Source: Anaerolineales bacterium UBA4823
GTDB lineage: Bacteria > Chloroflexota > Anaerolineae > Anaerolineales > UBA4823
Assembly (NCBI GenBank): GCA_002402275.1
Contig: DHFN01000249.1
Location: 1-5,943 of the forward strand
Direction: 5' to 3'
Length of the DNA stretch: 5,943 nt
The notes below the pieces were generated by a model. The model saw nothing but the letters and a program-made list of their open reading frames with translations. It was not told the origin of the DNA and did not search any database. Positions 1-5,897 of the stretch are shown piece by piece. The translations under genes were made by a program, and so were the position numbers. Within the stretch, counting starts at the first letter, position 1. Each line of letters opens with the position of its first letter.

Positions 1-958
1 CTTTGAAAACAGAACCCGGTTCATAGGTGGCACTAACGCCGCGGTTAAAAATAAACTTCTTACTCATCATGACATCATTGAAATCCCAATAATGACTGAT
101 ATCTATGCGCGGCGTATTTGCCATCGCTAATATCTCACCCGTCTTGGGATCTAAGACAACGATCGTACCGCTGTCCGATCCGGATTTCTCCACGGCTCGG
201 TCGAGGACTTTTTCAACCGCAGCTTGAACCTCGCGATCAATGGTTAATACCAGGCTGGTTCCTTCGGGAATTTCCGGAAATTCTTTGACCATACGTGGCT
301 CATTGGGAACCCATAGTTTCAACGGCAATCCCGCCAGTACATTGTCATACTTTCCTTCCACCCCAAAAACCCCAATGGGGGTTCCATCTTCTTCGTGTCC
401 CACATAACCAAGGATATTCGATGCGATCGTTTTTTCAGGATATACTCGTTCTAGATAAGGCAGGAATTCTAATCCACTGATTTTAGATTGCAAAAGGTAT
501 TTTTCTTGTTTGATCTCACTGTTATCGCTTTCGCTGGGGGTAAGATACATTTCCAAGTGATCAATTTTCTCTTTTTCTATCCGTTTATCTAAGGGAAGGT
601 AGACCTGATCAGGCGAGGGAGGGTTTTCTACCGTGACCTTGACTCGGTAATAATCTAAACCTAGAAATACATTGGCAGTTAACGCAATGGTTTGCGGGTC
701 AACTACCGATTTATAATCCACGCCTACCTCATAAACCATTTGATTACCAGCTAATAATTGACCATTGCGATCAAAAATCAAACCGCGAGGCGGGAAAATT
801 GTCCATTGCGAGCCTAAATGATTCTTTCGCACTTCATCTAAAACTTTTCCTTTTTGATCATCTAATAACAAAGAAACATGCTGCCCAAATATGAGAGCAG
901 CCATAACCGTGAAAAGTGTCCCTAGAAATATATAACGTTTGGTTAAATCGGACTTCAT
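1..958 (-). CDS. ftsI: FtsI/PBP2-type peptidoglycan D,D-transpeptidase, partial (C-terminal part missing)
   Basis: This is a class B penicillin-binding protein, the septal transpeptidase that crosslinks peptidoglycan with FtsW and FtsQLB. I translated 319 codons from the ATG at 958; the window ends one base later. A short cytoplasmic stretch (about residues 1-7) is followed by one hydrophobic anchor (about 8-27). The pedestal-domain signature PPRGLIFDRNGQLLAGN is at 56-72, and IGVFGVEGKYD at 195-205 fits the GxxGxExxyd motif. The transpeptidase domain opens near 235 (TSLVLTIDREVQ), with GTIVVLDPKTGEILAMAN at 264-281. YEPGSVFK ends at residue 319, so the SxxK motif is S316-V-F-K319 with S316 as predicted acylated serine. 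The later SxN and KTG motifs lie outside the window. The start overlaps the ftsL stop (ATGA), and AGGAGA (966-971) sits 7 bases upstream. Its position after ftsL supports FtsI rather than an elongation PBP2. Confidence 0.95.
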   Translation of the reverse strand, partial: MKSDLTKRYIFLGTLFTVMAALIFGQHVSLLLDDQKGKVLDEVRKNHLGSQWTIFPPRGLIFDRNGQLLAGNQMVYEVGVDYKSVVDPQTIALTANVFLGLDYYRVKVTVENPPSPDQVYLPLDKRIEKEKIDHLEMYLTPSESDNSEIKQEKYLLQSKISGLEFLPYLERVYPEKTIASNILGYVGHEEDGTPIGVFGVEGKYDNVLAGLPLKLWVPNEPRMVKEFPEIPEGTSLVLTIDREVQAAVEKVLDRAVEKSGSDSGTIVVLDPKTGEILAMANTPRIDISHYWDFNDVMMSKKFIFNRGVSATYEPGSVFK

Positions 959-1434
959 GGACCATTCTCCTGTTTAGGTATGGAAATCTTTTGGATACAA
1001 GATTTCAACCATTCCAACAAGGACTCGGTATAGATGCGGGGTAAAGAAACAGCTGCCGGCTGAACTTTTATAGGGAAGACGCTTGCCTGAACCCGGTCAA
1101 TGGGAACATAACCTGGCACAACTAAAAACAATTCTTCTCCAGGTTCAATTCGCCGAAAACCCATCTCTAATGCCCTCCTTTCCATAACCGATGATGAAGT
1201 CAATAAACCCAATTGTGTCCTCAGGTGGGCATTGATCATCTCTAAGTCAGAGATCTCTCCTTCCATGATCAAAATCGAGCGACCATAAGCGGCTGTCCTG
1301 GCTGTCACATCCAAGTAAAGAGAAGATGCTAATATGACGATTAAAATCCCCACCATCACGAGCATACCCACACTGAGATGCTTCCTCCAGGGTGTAGTTT
1401 GATATGCTTGTGCCATTCGGTTAATCGAATTCAT
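955..1434 (-). CDS. ftsL: FtsL-like cell-division membrane protein
   Basis: The product is a 159-residue bitopic protein with FtsL layout. It has a basic cytoplasmic N-terminus (1-19, with WRKH at 16-19), one strongly hydrophobic helix (about 20-41), and a short helical coiled-coil-like stretch (about 50-82). After that comes MERRALEMGFRRIEPGEELF at about 84-103, which resembles the 'A..lGm..p.pgE' segment that ends FtsL/DivIC proteins. FtsL has no enzymatic activity; with FtsB/DivIC and FtsQ/DivIB it activates FtsWI at the septum. Sequence conservation in this family is poor, so the call leans on topology and on position between rsmH and ftsI. The ATG at 1434 has AAGGA 8 bases upstream; an internal ATG six codons later has no such site. 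The tail after about residue 105 is longer than in the roughly 120-residue model FtsL proteins. A generic 'septum formation initiator family' label would also fit. Confidence 0.82.
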   Translation of the reverse strand: MNSINRMAQAYQTTPWRKHLSVGMLVMVGILIVILASSLYLDVTARTAAYGRSILIMEGEISDLEMINAHLRTQLGLLTSSSVMERRALEMGFRRIEPGEELFLVVPGYVPIDRVQASVFPIKVQPAAVSLPRIYTESLLEWLKSCIQKISIPKQENGP

Positions 1435-1486
1435 CCTGTCAGTCCTTATTTTTTATTTCTTATAAATCTTGCAAGTGTCATGCCAA

Positions 1487-2410
1487 TCAACCCGATGCTA
1501 CAATTTTCTCAGCTACCCTCAATCGAGCACTGCGTGAACGCGGGTTTACCTGAATCTCATCTAATCCCGGAGATACCGGCTTCTTGGTTATCAAGCGAAG
1601 TGAAGCCTGGTGTCCACAAGTGCAAACTGGCTGCTTTGGAGGACATATACAGTCCTTACTTTCACGGCGGAAGAAATCTTTGACCAAACGATCTTCTAAG
1701 GAGTGAAATGAAATCACTGCCACTCTTCCTTTAGGTGCAAGTGCCTGTATTGTCAAAGGCAAAACCTCCTCAATGACTTCTAGCTCTCGATTTACAGCAA
1801 TCCGAATAGCCTGAAAAGTACGGGTTGCAGGATGGATCGCCGACTTTTTATGTCCGATAGATTTAGAAACAATCTCTGCCAATTGCCCAGTAGTAGTAAC
1901 CGGTTTTGACCGCACAATTGCTTGGGCGATTTGATGAGCATACCTTTCTTCACCATAACGAACTAAGATCTCCGCCAGTTCATCTTCATTAAGTTGGTTA
2001 ATCAAATCCGCTGCAGTCACTGAATTCGATGGATCAAACCGCATGTCTAAAGGTGCATCTGTCCGGAAAGAAAACCCTTTTTCAGGGTTGTCCAATTGAA
2101 GAGACGAAACACCTAAATCTAATAATATTCCATCAACACTTGCCCAGCTAAACCTCTTTAATTGTTCAATCAAGGTTATATAACTAGCCCATACAAGAAA
2201 GAAGCGACCTTCAAATTCTCGTAAATTTTCCCTTGCTAGAGTTATAGCCTCGGGATCAACGTCCATCCCTAATAAAAGCCCATCGGGAGAACTTGCTGAT
2301 AGAATCCCCCTAGCATGCCCCCCAGCACCAACAGTGCAATCAACGAACTTCTGTCCGCTCCGGGGTTGAAGGAGATTGATGACCTCTTGGTAAAGAACAG
2401 GTTTATGCAC
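1487..2410 (-). CDS. rsmH: 16S rRNA (cytosine(1402)-N(4))-methyltransferase RsmH (MraW)
   Basis: RsmH uses S-adenosylmethionine to methylate N4 of C1402 in the ribosomal P site of 16S rRNA and acts in the cytoplasm. The 307-residue product is full length. Family landmarks appear in order: HKPVLYQEVI at 2-11; the SAM-binding loop VDCTVGAGGH at 23-32; GMDVDPEA at 48-55; GILLDLGVSSLQLD at 94-107; GFSF and PLDMRF around 112-125; HPATRTFQAIRIAVN at 193-207; ISFHSLEDR at 233-241; and PRSRSARLR at 290-298. A CxC...CxC cluster (C254, C256, C263, C265) lies in the C-terminal part, a pattern I recall from many RsmH proteins. The start is GTG at 2410, inside the end of mraZ (8-base overlap GTGCATAA). 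The preceding site is weak (GAAG), so translational coupling to mraZ is likely. No other in-frame start precedes the conserved HKPVL. Confidence 0.97.
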   Translation of the reverse strand: MHKPVLYQEVINLLQPRSGQKFVDCTVGAGGHARGILSASSPDGLLLGMDVDPEAITLARENLREFEGRFFLVWASYITLIEQLKRFSWASVDGILLDLGVSSLQLDNPEKGFSFRTDAPLDMRFDPSNSVTAADLINQLNEDELAEILVRYGEERYAHQIAQAIVRSKPVTTTGQLAEIVSKSIGHKKSAIHPATRTFQAIRIAVNRELEVIEEVLPLTIQALAPKGRVAVISFHSLEDRLVKDFFRRESKDCICPPKQPVCTCGHQASLRLITKKPVSPGLDEIQVNPRSRSARLRVAEKIVASG

Positions 2411-2852
2411 TGCTTCGGTTTGTATAGAGTCGAAAATCTATAAATCGAGCAACATTTGCCTCTGTATCATCGAGCAATGCAGCGTGCTCAATCCAATTTT
2501 CCGTTGACCATACCTCAAAAAAATCACCAACACCGACAATAACAACATTCGTATCTAAACTCGCCTTTTGACGAAGAAATTGCGGGATCAGTATGCGACC
2601 CGATTTATCCACTCCTACCGGCTCGCCATTTGAAAAGAGATAACGTCGCAATAATCTCGCGTTAGGGTCAGCATAATTTTGTTCATTTACCTGGTTGGCA
2701 AGATTTTCGAACACACGTGAGGGCATAACTAATAAATTAGGATCAAACCCTTTAGTCACAATGGCTCCTTCCGTCAATAGTTCACGATATTTGGACGGAA
2801 CGGTTAATCGTCCTTTAGAATCGAGGGAATGAAAATATTGTCCGAGGAACAT
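2403..2852 (-). CDS. mraZ: Transcriptional regulator MraZ
   Basis: MraZ is a DNA-binding protein of the AbrB/SpoVT fold that forms rings and controls the mra/dcw operon it heads. From the ATG at 2852 the product is 149 residues, the usual family size. It carries the two characteristic half-domains: MFLGQYFHSLDSKGRLTVPS at 1-20, with the DxKGR signature at 11-15, and VDKSGRILIP at 81-90. The frame stays open upstream to a TTG at 2927, but that start would add 25 residues unlike the family and would place the promoter-proximal operator repeats in coding sequence. I therefore reject it. A modest AGGA (2865-2868) lies 12 bases before the ATG. The gene overlaps rsmH by 8 bases. The operator repeats at 2901-2940 indicate autoregulation. 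Confidence 0.95.
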   Translation of the reverse strand: MFLGQYFHSLDSKGRLTVPSKYRELLTEGAIVTKGFDPNLLVMPSRVFENLANQVNEQNYADPNARLLRRYLFSNGEPVGVDKSGRILIPQFLRQKASLDTNVVIVGVGDFFEVWSTENWIEHAALLDDTEANVARFIDFRLYTNRSSA

Positions 2853-2881
2853 ACGTTCTATTTTTCCTATTAAACCAGAAC

Positions 2882-2898
2882 GCCGGAAACATTCCGGC
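2882..2898 (-). other. Perfect hairpin in the mraZ mRNA leader
   Basis: Seven-base arms GCCGGAA and TTCCGGC enclose a 3-base loop between the operator repeats and the mraZ ribosome binding site. No T-run follows in the transcribed direction, so it is not an intrinsic terminator. It may stabilise the 5' end of the mRNA or modulate translation; that role is inference. Confidence 0.6.
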
Positions 2899-2900
2899 AT

Positions 2901-2940
2901 CCCACTTCGACCCACTTTCTTGCACAACCTTACACATTTT
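2901..2940 (-). promoter_or_regulatory. MraZ operator: four direct repeats with 10-base period
   Basis: Read on the minus strand, four consecutive decamers are AAAATGTGTA, AGGTTGTGCA, AGAAAGTGGG and TCGAAGTGGG. Each has GTG at positions 6-8, and the last two share AAGTGGG. Known MraZ sites are short direct repeats with the same period: TGGGN separated by 5 bases in E. coli, and AAAGTG-type repeats in Mollicutes. The array runs from within the -10 box to about 30 bases past the predicted transcription start. Bound MraZ would therefore block RNA polymerase, fitting autorepression of mraZ-rsmH-ftsL-ftsI. Confidence 0.8.
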
Positions 2941-2964
2941 AGCTTAAAATTAGATGAAAATCAA
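2936..2964 (-). promoter_or_regulatory. Sigma70-type promoter of the mraZ (dcw) operon
   Basis: On the minus strand, TTGATT (2964-2959) is followed after exactly 17 bases by TAAAAT (2941-2936), which matches TATAAT at five of six positions. Transcription would start near 2929, giving a leader of about 77 bases before the mraZ ATG. The -10 box overlaps the first MraZ repeat. Confidence 0.7.
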
Positions 2965-2990
2965 GGGTTTTTAGAAATTGGTTTTCATCT
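2952..2990. repeat. Inverted repeat overlapping the mraZ -35 box
   Basis: AGATGAAAA (2952-2960) and TTTTCATCT (2982-2990) are perfect 9-base inverted arms separated by 21 bases. The left arm overlaps the -35 hexamer of the mraZ promoter. A further TTTTCATC occurs at 3011-3018. This could be a binding site for a second regulator, but the region is AT-rich and chance similarity is possible. Confidence 0.4.
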
Positions 2991-3028
2991 TATCTTTATA
3001 ATTTCTTCATTTTTCATCCCTAATTTTC

Positions 3029-3060
3029 GATAAATCATGTATAATTCCACTAGATTTATC
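3029..3060 (+). promoter_or_regulatory. Rightward TATAAT box flanked by an 8-base inverted repeat (candidate promoter/operator)
   Basis: A perfect TATAAT is at 3040-3045 on the plus strand. It lies between the arms GATAAATC (3029-3036) and GATTTATC (3053-3060), which are exact reverse complements. I see no convincing -35 hexamer 16-18 bases upstream, so the promoter would be weak or activator-dependent. If used, transcription would start near 3052 and run towards recX. A regulator bound to the inverted repeat would cover the -10 and the start point. Confidence 0.45.
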
Positions 3061-3391
3061 CCGCCGCATATCATTTGTATATTTCCTTTTTATTTCTGCG
3101 GCTTTAGTTAAGATGAGTGATCTCAGTGAAAATGAATGTGCAGGTGTGTGGTGCTTCTACACAAACTGATATGGATTAACCAGAGCAGTTATTTTCAGGA
3201 GCTTGAGTGGAGAATGACTCCGCGTTTAATACCGACTTATCATCAAAAGGTTCTTGATGTTAATTCCATCCGACCATTCATATTTAGGTGTTTATTAATT
3301 TAAATACCACAGATAGTTAAACTTTAATTACAACTGAGATCTTAATATTCTTTAACGACAGCCGTGGATCGTGTGGCAGGATCACGGCTGT
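3052..3391 (+). ncRNA. Candidate structured leader of recX-rny or small RNA (unassigned)
   Basis: This stretch has no convincing gene but has a candidate promoter at its left end and a strong hairpin at its right end. Possible stems inside are: GCCGCA (3063-3068) with TGCGGC (3097-3102); TGAAAATGA (3127-3135) with TTATTTTCA (3189-3197, one G-U pair), extended by CTC (3122-3124) with GAG (3199-3201); CATCAA (3241-3246) with TTGATG (3254-3259); and GGTGTTTA (3287-3294) with TAAATACC (3301-3308, one G-U pair). I looked for hallmarks of tmRNA, RNase P RNA, SRP RNA and common riboswitches and recognised none. The AT-rich composition makes weak stems expected by chance, so this is only a candidate. 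Confidence 0.25.
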
Positions 3392-3400
3392 ATTTATTAA
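3358..3400 (+). terminator. Strong GC-rich hairpin before recX (terminator- or attenuator-like)
   Basis: ACAGCCGTG (3358-3366) pairs with CACGGCTGT (3383-3391). After a single bulged G (3367), three further pairs follow (ATC 3368-3370 with GAT 3380-3382), closing a 9-base loop. The downstream tract ATTTATTAA is AT-rich but not a pure T-run, so termination efficiency is uncertain. The hairpin ends 26 bases before the recX ATG, leaving no room for a normal leadered promoter between them. recX transcription must therefore read through it. Confidence 0.5.
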
Positions 3401-3416
3401 TTAGATATTGGATAAG

Positions 3417-4073
3417 ATGAGAACAATTACTGGTCTGAAAGCACAAGAGAAAAATGCGCAACGGATTAATGTCTATTTAGATGGAGTGTTCGCATTTGGT
3501 CTATCTCGGATTGTGGCAGCCTGGCTTCAAATTGGGCAACAGCTCACGGATGAAAAAATAGCCCAATTACAAGCTGAGGATGCAGTTGAATCTGCCTATC
3601 AACGGACATTACATTTCCTATCGATTCGACCACGTTCGGGAAAAGAAATCGTTCAATATCTGAAAAAAATCGGTTTGAATCCTGATGTCCAGGAAAGAGT
3701 GATCGAACGTTTAAAAGCTCATGGTTGGATTAATGATCAATATTTCGCATCCCAATGGGTTGAGAACCGCTCGGCGTTTCATCCTCTTAGTAGAAAAGCG
3801 TTACGAATCGAATTAACTCAAAAAGGGATCGAACAAGATTTAATAGATAGAACAATATTAAATGTTGATGAAGACCTGAGCGCCTATCAAGCTGCTCAGA
3901 AATGGCTTTATCGCCTACGAGATCTTCCTTATATTCAATTTCAACGTAAGCTCTATCCCTATCTTGCCCGACGTGGTTTTTCCCATGATGTTATTGAAAA
4001 CACCATCCAGAGGCTGTGGACAGAAACTCAAACCGAGAAACAAAATCCTGAGGAAATTGAGGTATCGAAATAA
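3417..4073 (+). CDS. recX: Regulatory protein RecX
   Basis: RecX binds RecA filaments and modulates recombination and the SOS response. The product is 218 residues from the ATG at 3417, within the range of the longer RecX proteins. The N-terminal segment (about 1-30) contains RINVYLDGVFAFGLS at 16-30, a common lead-in in Gram-positive and Chloroflexota RecX. The core is three-helix repeat modules: the first around YQRTLHFLSIRPRSGKEIVQ at 61-80, the second around VIERLKAHGWINDQYFASQW at 95-114 followed by VENRSAF, and a third through about 150-200 (YLARRGFSHDVIENTIQRL at 182-200). The frame extends three codons upstream to TTG at 3408, but ATG is preferred; GGA at 3410-3412 is a weak, close ribosome site. 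The stop overlaps the rny start (TAATG), so the two are co-translated. No LexA-type box or recA is visible nearby. Confidence 0.92.
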   Translation: MRTITGLKAQEKNAQRINVYLDGVFAFGLSRIVAAWLQIGQQLTDEKIAQLQAEDAVESAYQRTLHFLSIRPRSGKEIVQYLKKIGLNPDVQERVIERLKAHGWINDQYFASQWVENRSAFHPLSRKALRIELTQKGIEQDLIDRTILNVDEDLSAYQAAQKWLYRLRDLPYIQFQRKLYPYLARRGFSHDVIENTIQRLWTETQTEKQNPEEIEVSK

Positions 4074-5608
4074 TGGAACTGGATTTGTGGTTAGTTATCC
4101 CAATCGCATTGCTAATCCTTGTTCTCGGTGGTGTTATCGGATATGCCTACCGACAATATCTCCTTGAAAAGAAAATCTCTCAAGATAAAGAAGAAGCAGA
4201 GCGGATAATCCGCGAGGCTATCCAAAAAGCAAACGATATCGAGTTAGAAGCAAAAAACCTGGCTCTCGAAATTCGCCAATCTGCTGAAGCTGAGATTGCC
4301 CGCAGGCGGAATGAGTTAACCCGTGAAGAAGACCGATTACAAAAACGAAGAGAAGAATTAGACCTTCGGACAGACCGGTTGGAAAAACGGGAGCAGGCAT
4401 TAAACAAACGTCAAAGCTTAATGGATAAACGTGCGAACGAAATTGACAAATTGTACGAAAAAGAATTAGAAGAATTGCAGAGAATTGCCAACATGTCCAC
4501 CGATGAAGCCAAGAGTATTTTACTCAATGAGGTTGAGAAAGAAGCTCGCTCGGACATGGCTCGTATTATCCGGCAAGTCGAAACAGAGGCACGTGAAGAG
4601 GGAGAAAATAGAGCCCGAAAAATTATCACTACGGCAATCCAACGCGTGGCTTCTGAACATGTGGGCGATGTCGCTACTTCCGTTGTTCCATTACCGTCAG
4701 ATGAAATGAAAGGTCGTATCATTGGACGGAATGGCCGTAACATCCATGCTTTCGAACAAGCTGCCGGAGTAGACGTAATTGTAGACGATACTCCAGAGGC
4801 TGTCACTATCTCTTGTTTTGACCCGGTAAGACGGGAAGTTGCCCGGCGTACTTTAGAAAAACTGGTTTTGGATGGACGTATCCACCCCGCCCACATCGAG
4901 AAACTCCTTAAAAACGAGCAAAAAGAGGTGGATCGGGATATCCAGGAAGCTGGCGAACAAGCAGCTTTTGATGCCGGTGTGCCAGGATTACATCCCGAGA
5001 TCATCAAAATGCTCGGAAGATTGAAATACCGCACATCCTATGGACAGCACCAGCTTGCTCACGCAGTTGAGACAGCTCGCTTAGCGGGGGTTATTGCGTC
5101 AGAATTGGGTGCTGATGTTGAAGTTGCAAAAGCAGGCGGTTTACTGCACGACCTGGGCAAAGCAATGGATCATAACGTTGAAGGCACTCACTCGCAAATT
5201 GGGGCAGAGTTTGCCAAACGTTATGGAGTTCCCCACAATGTAGTCAACACCATTGCTTCTCACCATCATGAGGTTGAACAAGAGAGCGTTGAGGCAGCCA
5301 TTGTAGAAGCAGCTGATGCAATTTCAGGGGCTAGACCGGGTGCCCGGCGAGAGAGCTTAGAGCAATACCTTAAACGGGTTCGTTCATTAGAGGAAATTGC
5401 TAATTCCCAAAAGGGAGTTAGTCAAAGCTATGCCTTACAAGCTGGGCGTGAAATCCGTATTTTTGTGAAACCAGAGGAGATAGACGACCTGGAATCAATC
5501 CGTTTGGCTCGCGATATTGCTAAGAAAATCGAAGAGACCATGCAATATCCTGGACAAATTAAAGTAACTGTTATTCGTGAAACCCGATCGATTGATTATG
5601 CCAAATAA
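4073..5608 (+). CDS. rny: Ribonuclease Y
   Basis: RNase Y is a membrane-anchored endoribonuclease that starts mRNA decay and processing in many bacteria lacking RNase E. The 511-residue protein has the full family layout. An N-terminal membrane helix (about 6-25) is followed by a long, highly charged coiled coil (about 30-190, rich in E, K, R and Q). The KH RNA-binding domain (about 205-270) has the GxxG loop in GRIIGRNGRN (214-223, loop G218-R-N-G221). The HD phosphohydrolase domain (about 325-420) includes H327, the metal-binding pair H359-D360 in GGLLHDLGKA (355-364), HHH at 397-399, and D415 in AADAISGARPGARR (413-426). The C-terminal segment ends near VTVIRETRSIDYA. The ATG overlaps the recX stop; GAGG (4059-4062) lies 10 bases upstream. 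All key residues are intact, so it should be active. Confidence 0.98.
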   Translation: MELDLWLVIPIALLILVLGGVIGYAYRQYLLEKKISQDKEEAERIIREAIQKANDIELEAKNLALEIRQSAEAEIARRRNELTREEDRLQKRREELDLRTDRLEKREQALNKRQSLMDKRANEIDKLYEKELEELQRIANMSTDEAKSILLNEVEKEARSDMARIIRQVETEAREEGENRARKIITTAIQRVASEHVGDVATSVVPLPSDEMKGRIIGRNGRNIHAFEQAAGVDVIVDDTPEAVTISCFDPVRREVARRTLEKLVLDGRIHPAHIEKLLKNEQKEVDRDIQEAGEQAAFDAGVPGLHPEIIKMLGRLKYRTSYGQHQLAHAVETARLAGVIASELGADVEVAKAGGLLHDLGKAMDHNVEGTHSQIGAEFAKRYGVPHNVVNTIASHHHEVEQESVEAAIVEAADAISGARPGARRESLEQYLKRVRSLEEIANSQKGVSQSYALQAGREIRIFVKPEEIDDLESIRLARDIAKKIEETMQYPGQIKVTVIRETRSIDYAK

Positions 5609-5694
5609 ACCAGGTTTAACCCGATTGTTTTTAGGGCATAGGAGCTTTCCAATCTAGAGTCAATTAATCTTGTTTTCAATTCATTATTATGATC

Positions 5695-5720
5695 GAGATT
5701 GTCCCAAAAGTCATAATTGT
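5695..5720 (+). repeat. 26-base direct repeat, copy 1
   Basis: It begins GAGATTGTCCCA and ends CATAATTGT, and matches copy 2 (5898-5923) at 23 of 26 positions, differing at positions 13, 16 and 17. The copies are in the same orientation with starts 203 bases apart. They may be ends of a small element or units of an interspersed repeat. Confidence 0.75.
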
Positions 5721-5790
5721 GTTATGAGTAGTAGCGAAGTGAGATAACTTAGCTTAGATAGGATCCCTCGCTATGCTCACGGTTTCAATC
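5721..5790. repeat. Degenerate palindromic intergenic repeat
   Basis: GTTAT (5721-5725) and ATAAC (5744-5748) are inverted arms around GAGTAGTAGCGAAGTGAG. TAGCGA (5732-5737) is also inverted with TCGCTA (5768-5773) inside CCCTCGCTATGCTCAC. The wording (GAG.AGCGAAG.GAG and CTCGCTATGCTCAC) resembles the widespread palindromic intergenic repeats of GTCATTGCGAG...AGCGAAGC...CAATCTC type, here decayed. The resemblance is from memory. Confidence 0.45.
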
Positions 5791-5897
5791 TTCTATTGAG
5801 GCAATCGCATATAAATTTGAATAGGCTAGAATATTGAGCACTACGATCTAACTTTTTCAAAAGGAATTCCTTCAACTGTTTTGGTTCTTAATGGTGA

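Noticed and set aside
1458..1486. Possible internal promoter for ftsL (TTGGCA then ATAAGA, 17-base spacing) in the rsmH-ftsL gap
   Set aside because: The -10 match is poor, and genes of this cluster are normally co-transcribed. It is noted only because this is the largest gap in the cluster.
1378..1683. Plus-strand ORF of 101 codons opposite ftsL/rsmH
   Set aside because: It lies antisense to two well-supported genes, has no recognisable protein features, and reads as a shadow of rsmH and ftsL coding sequence.
2853..2927. N-terminal extension of MraZ by 25 residues from a TTG start at 2927
   Set aside because: The family begins at MFLGQY, the extension overlaps the operator repeats and hairpin, and the predicted transcription start (about 2929) would leave no leader.
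3113..3169. 18-codon peptide MSDLSENECAGVWCFYTN on the plus strand
   Set aside because: There is no good ribosome binding site and no family resemblance. An ORF this short is expected by chance.
3046..3357. Known structured RNAs (tmRNA, RNase P RNA, SRP RNA, 6S RNA, common riboswitches)
   Set aside because: The length and rod-like pairing prompted the check, but the hallmark conserved words of these families were not seen.
2965..3416. LexA/SOS box upstream of recX
   Set aside because: No GAAC-N4-GTTC or CTGT-N8-ACAG type palindrome was found by reading the region. A lineage-specific LexA motif cannot be excluded.
4411..5034. Minus-strand ORF of 207 codons opposite rny
   Set aside because: Its serine-rich composition is the expected reverse-strand image of the charged coiled coil and KH region of RNase Y. 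It has no domain of its own.
5861..5872. 12-base palindrome AAGGAATTCCTT as a terminator
   Set aside because: It has no loop, is not followed by a T-run, and lies over 250 bases after rny.
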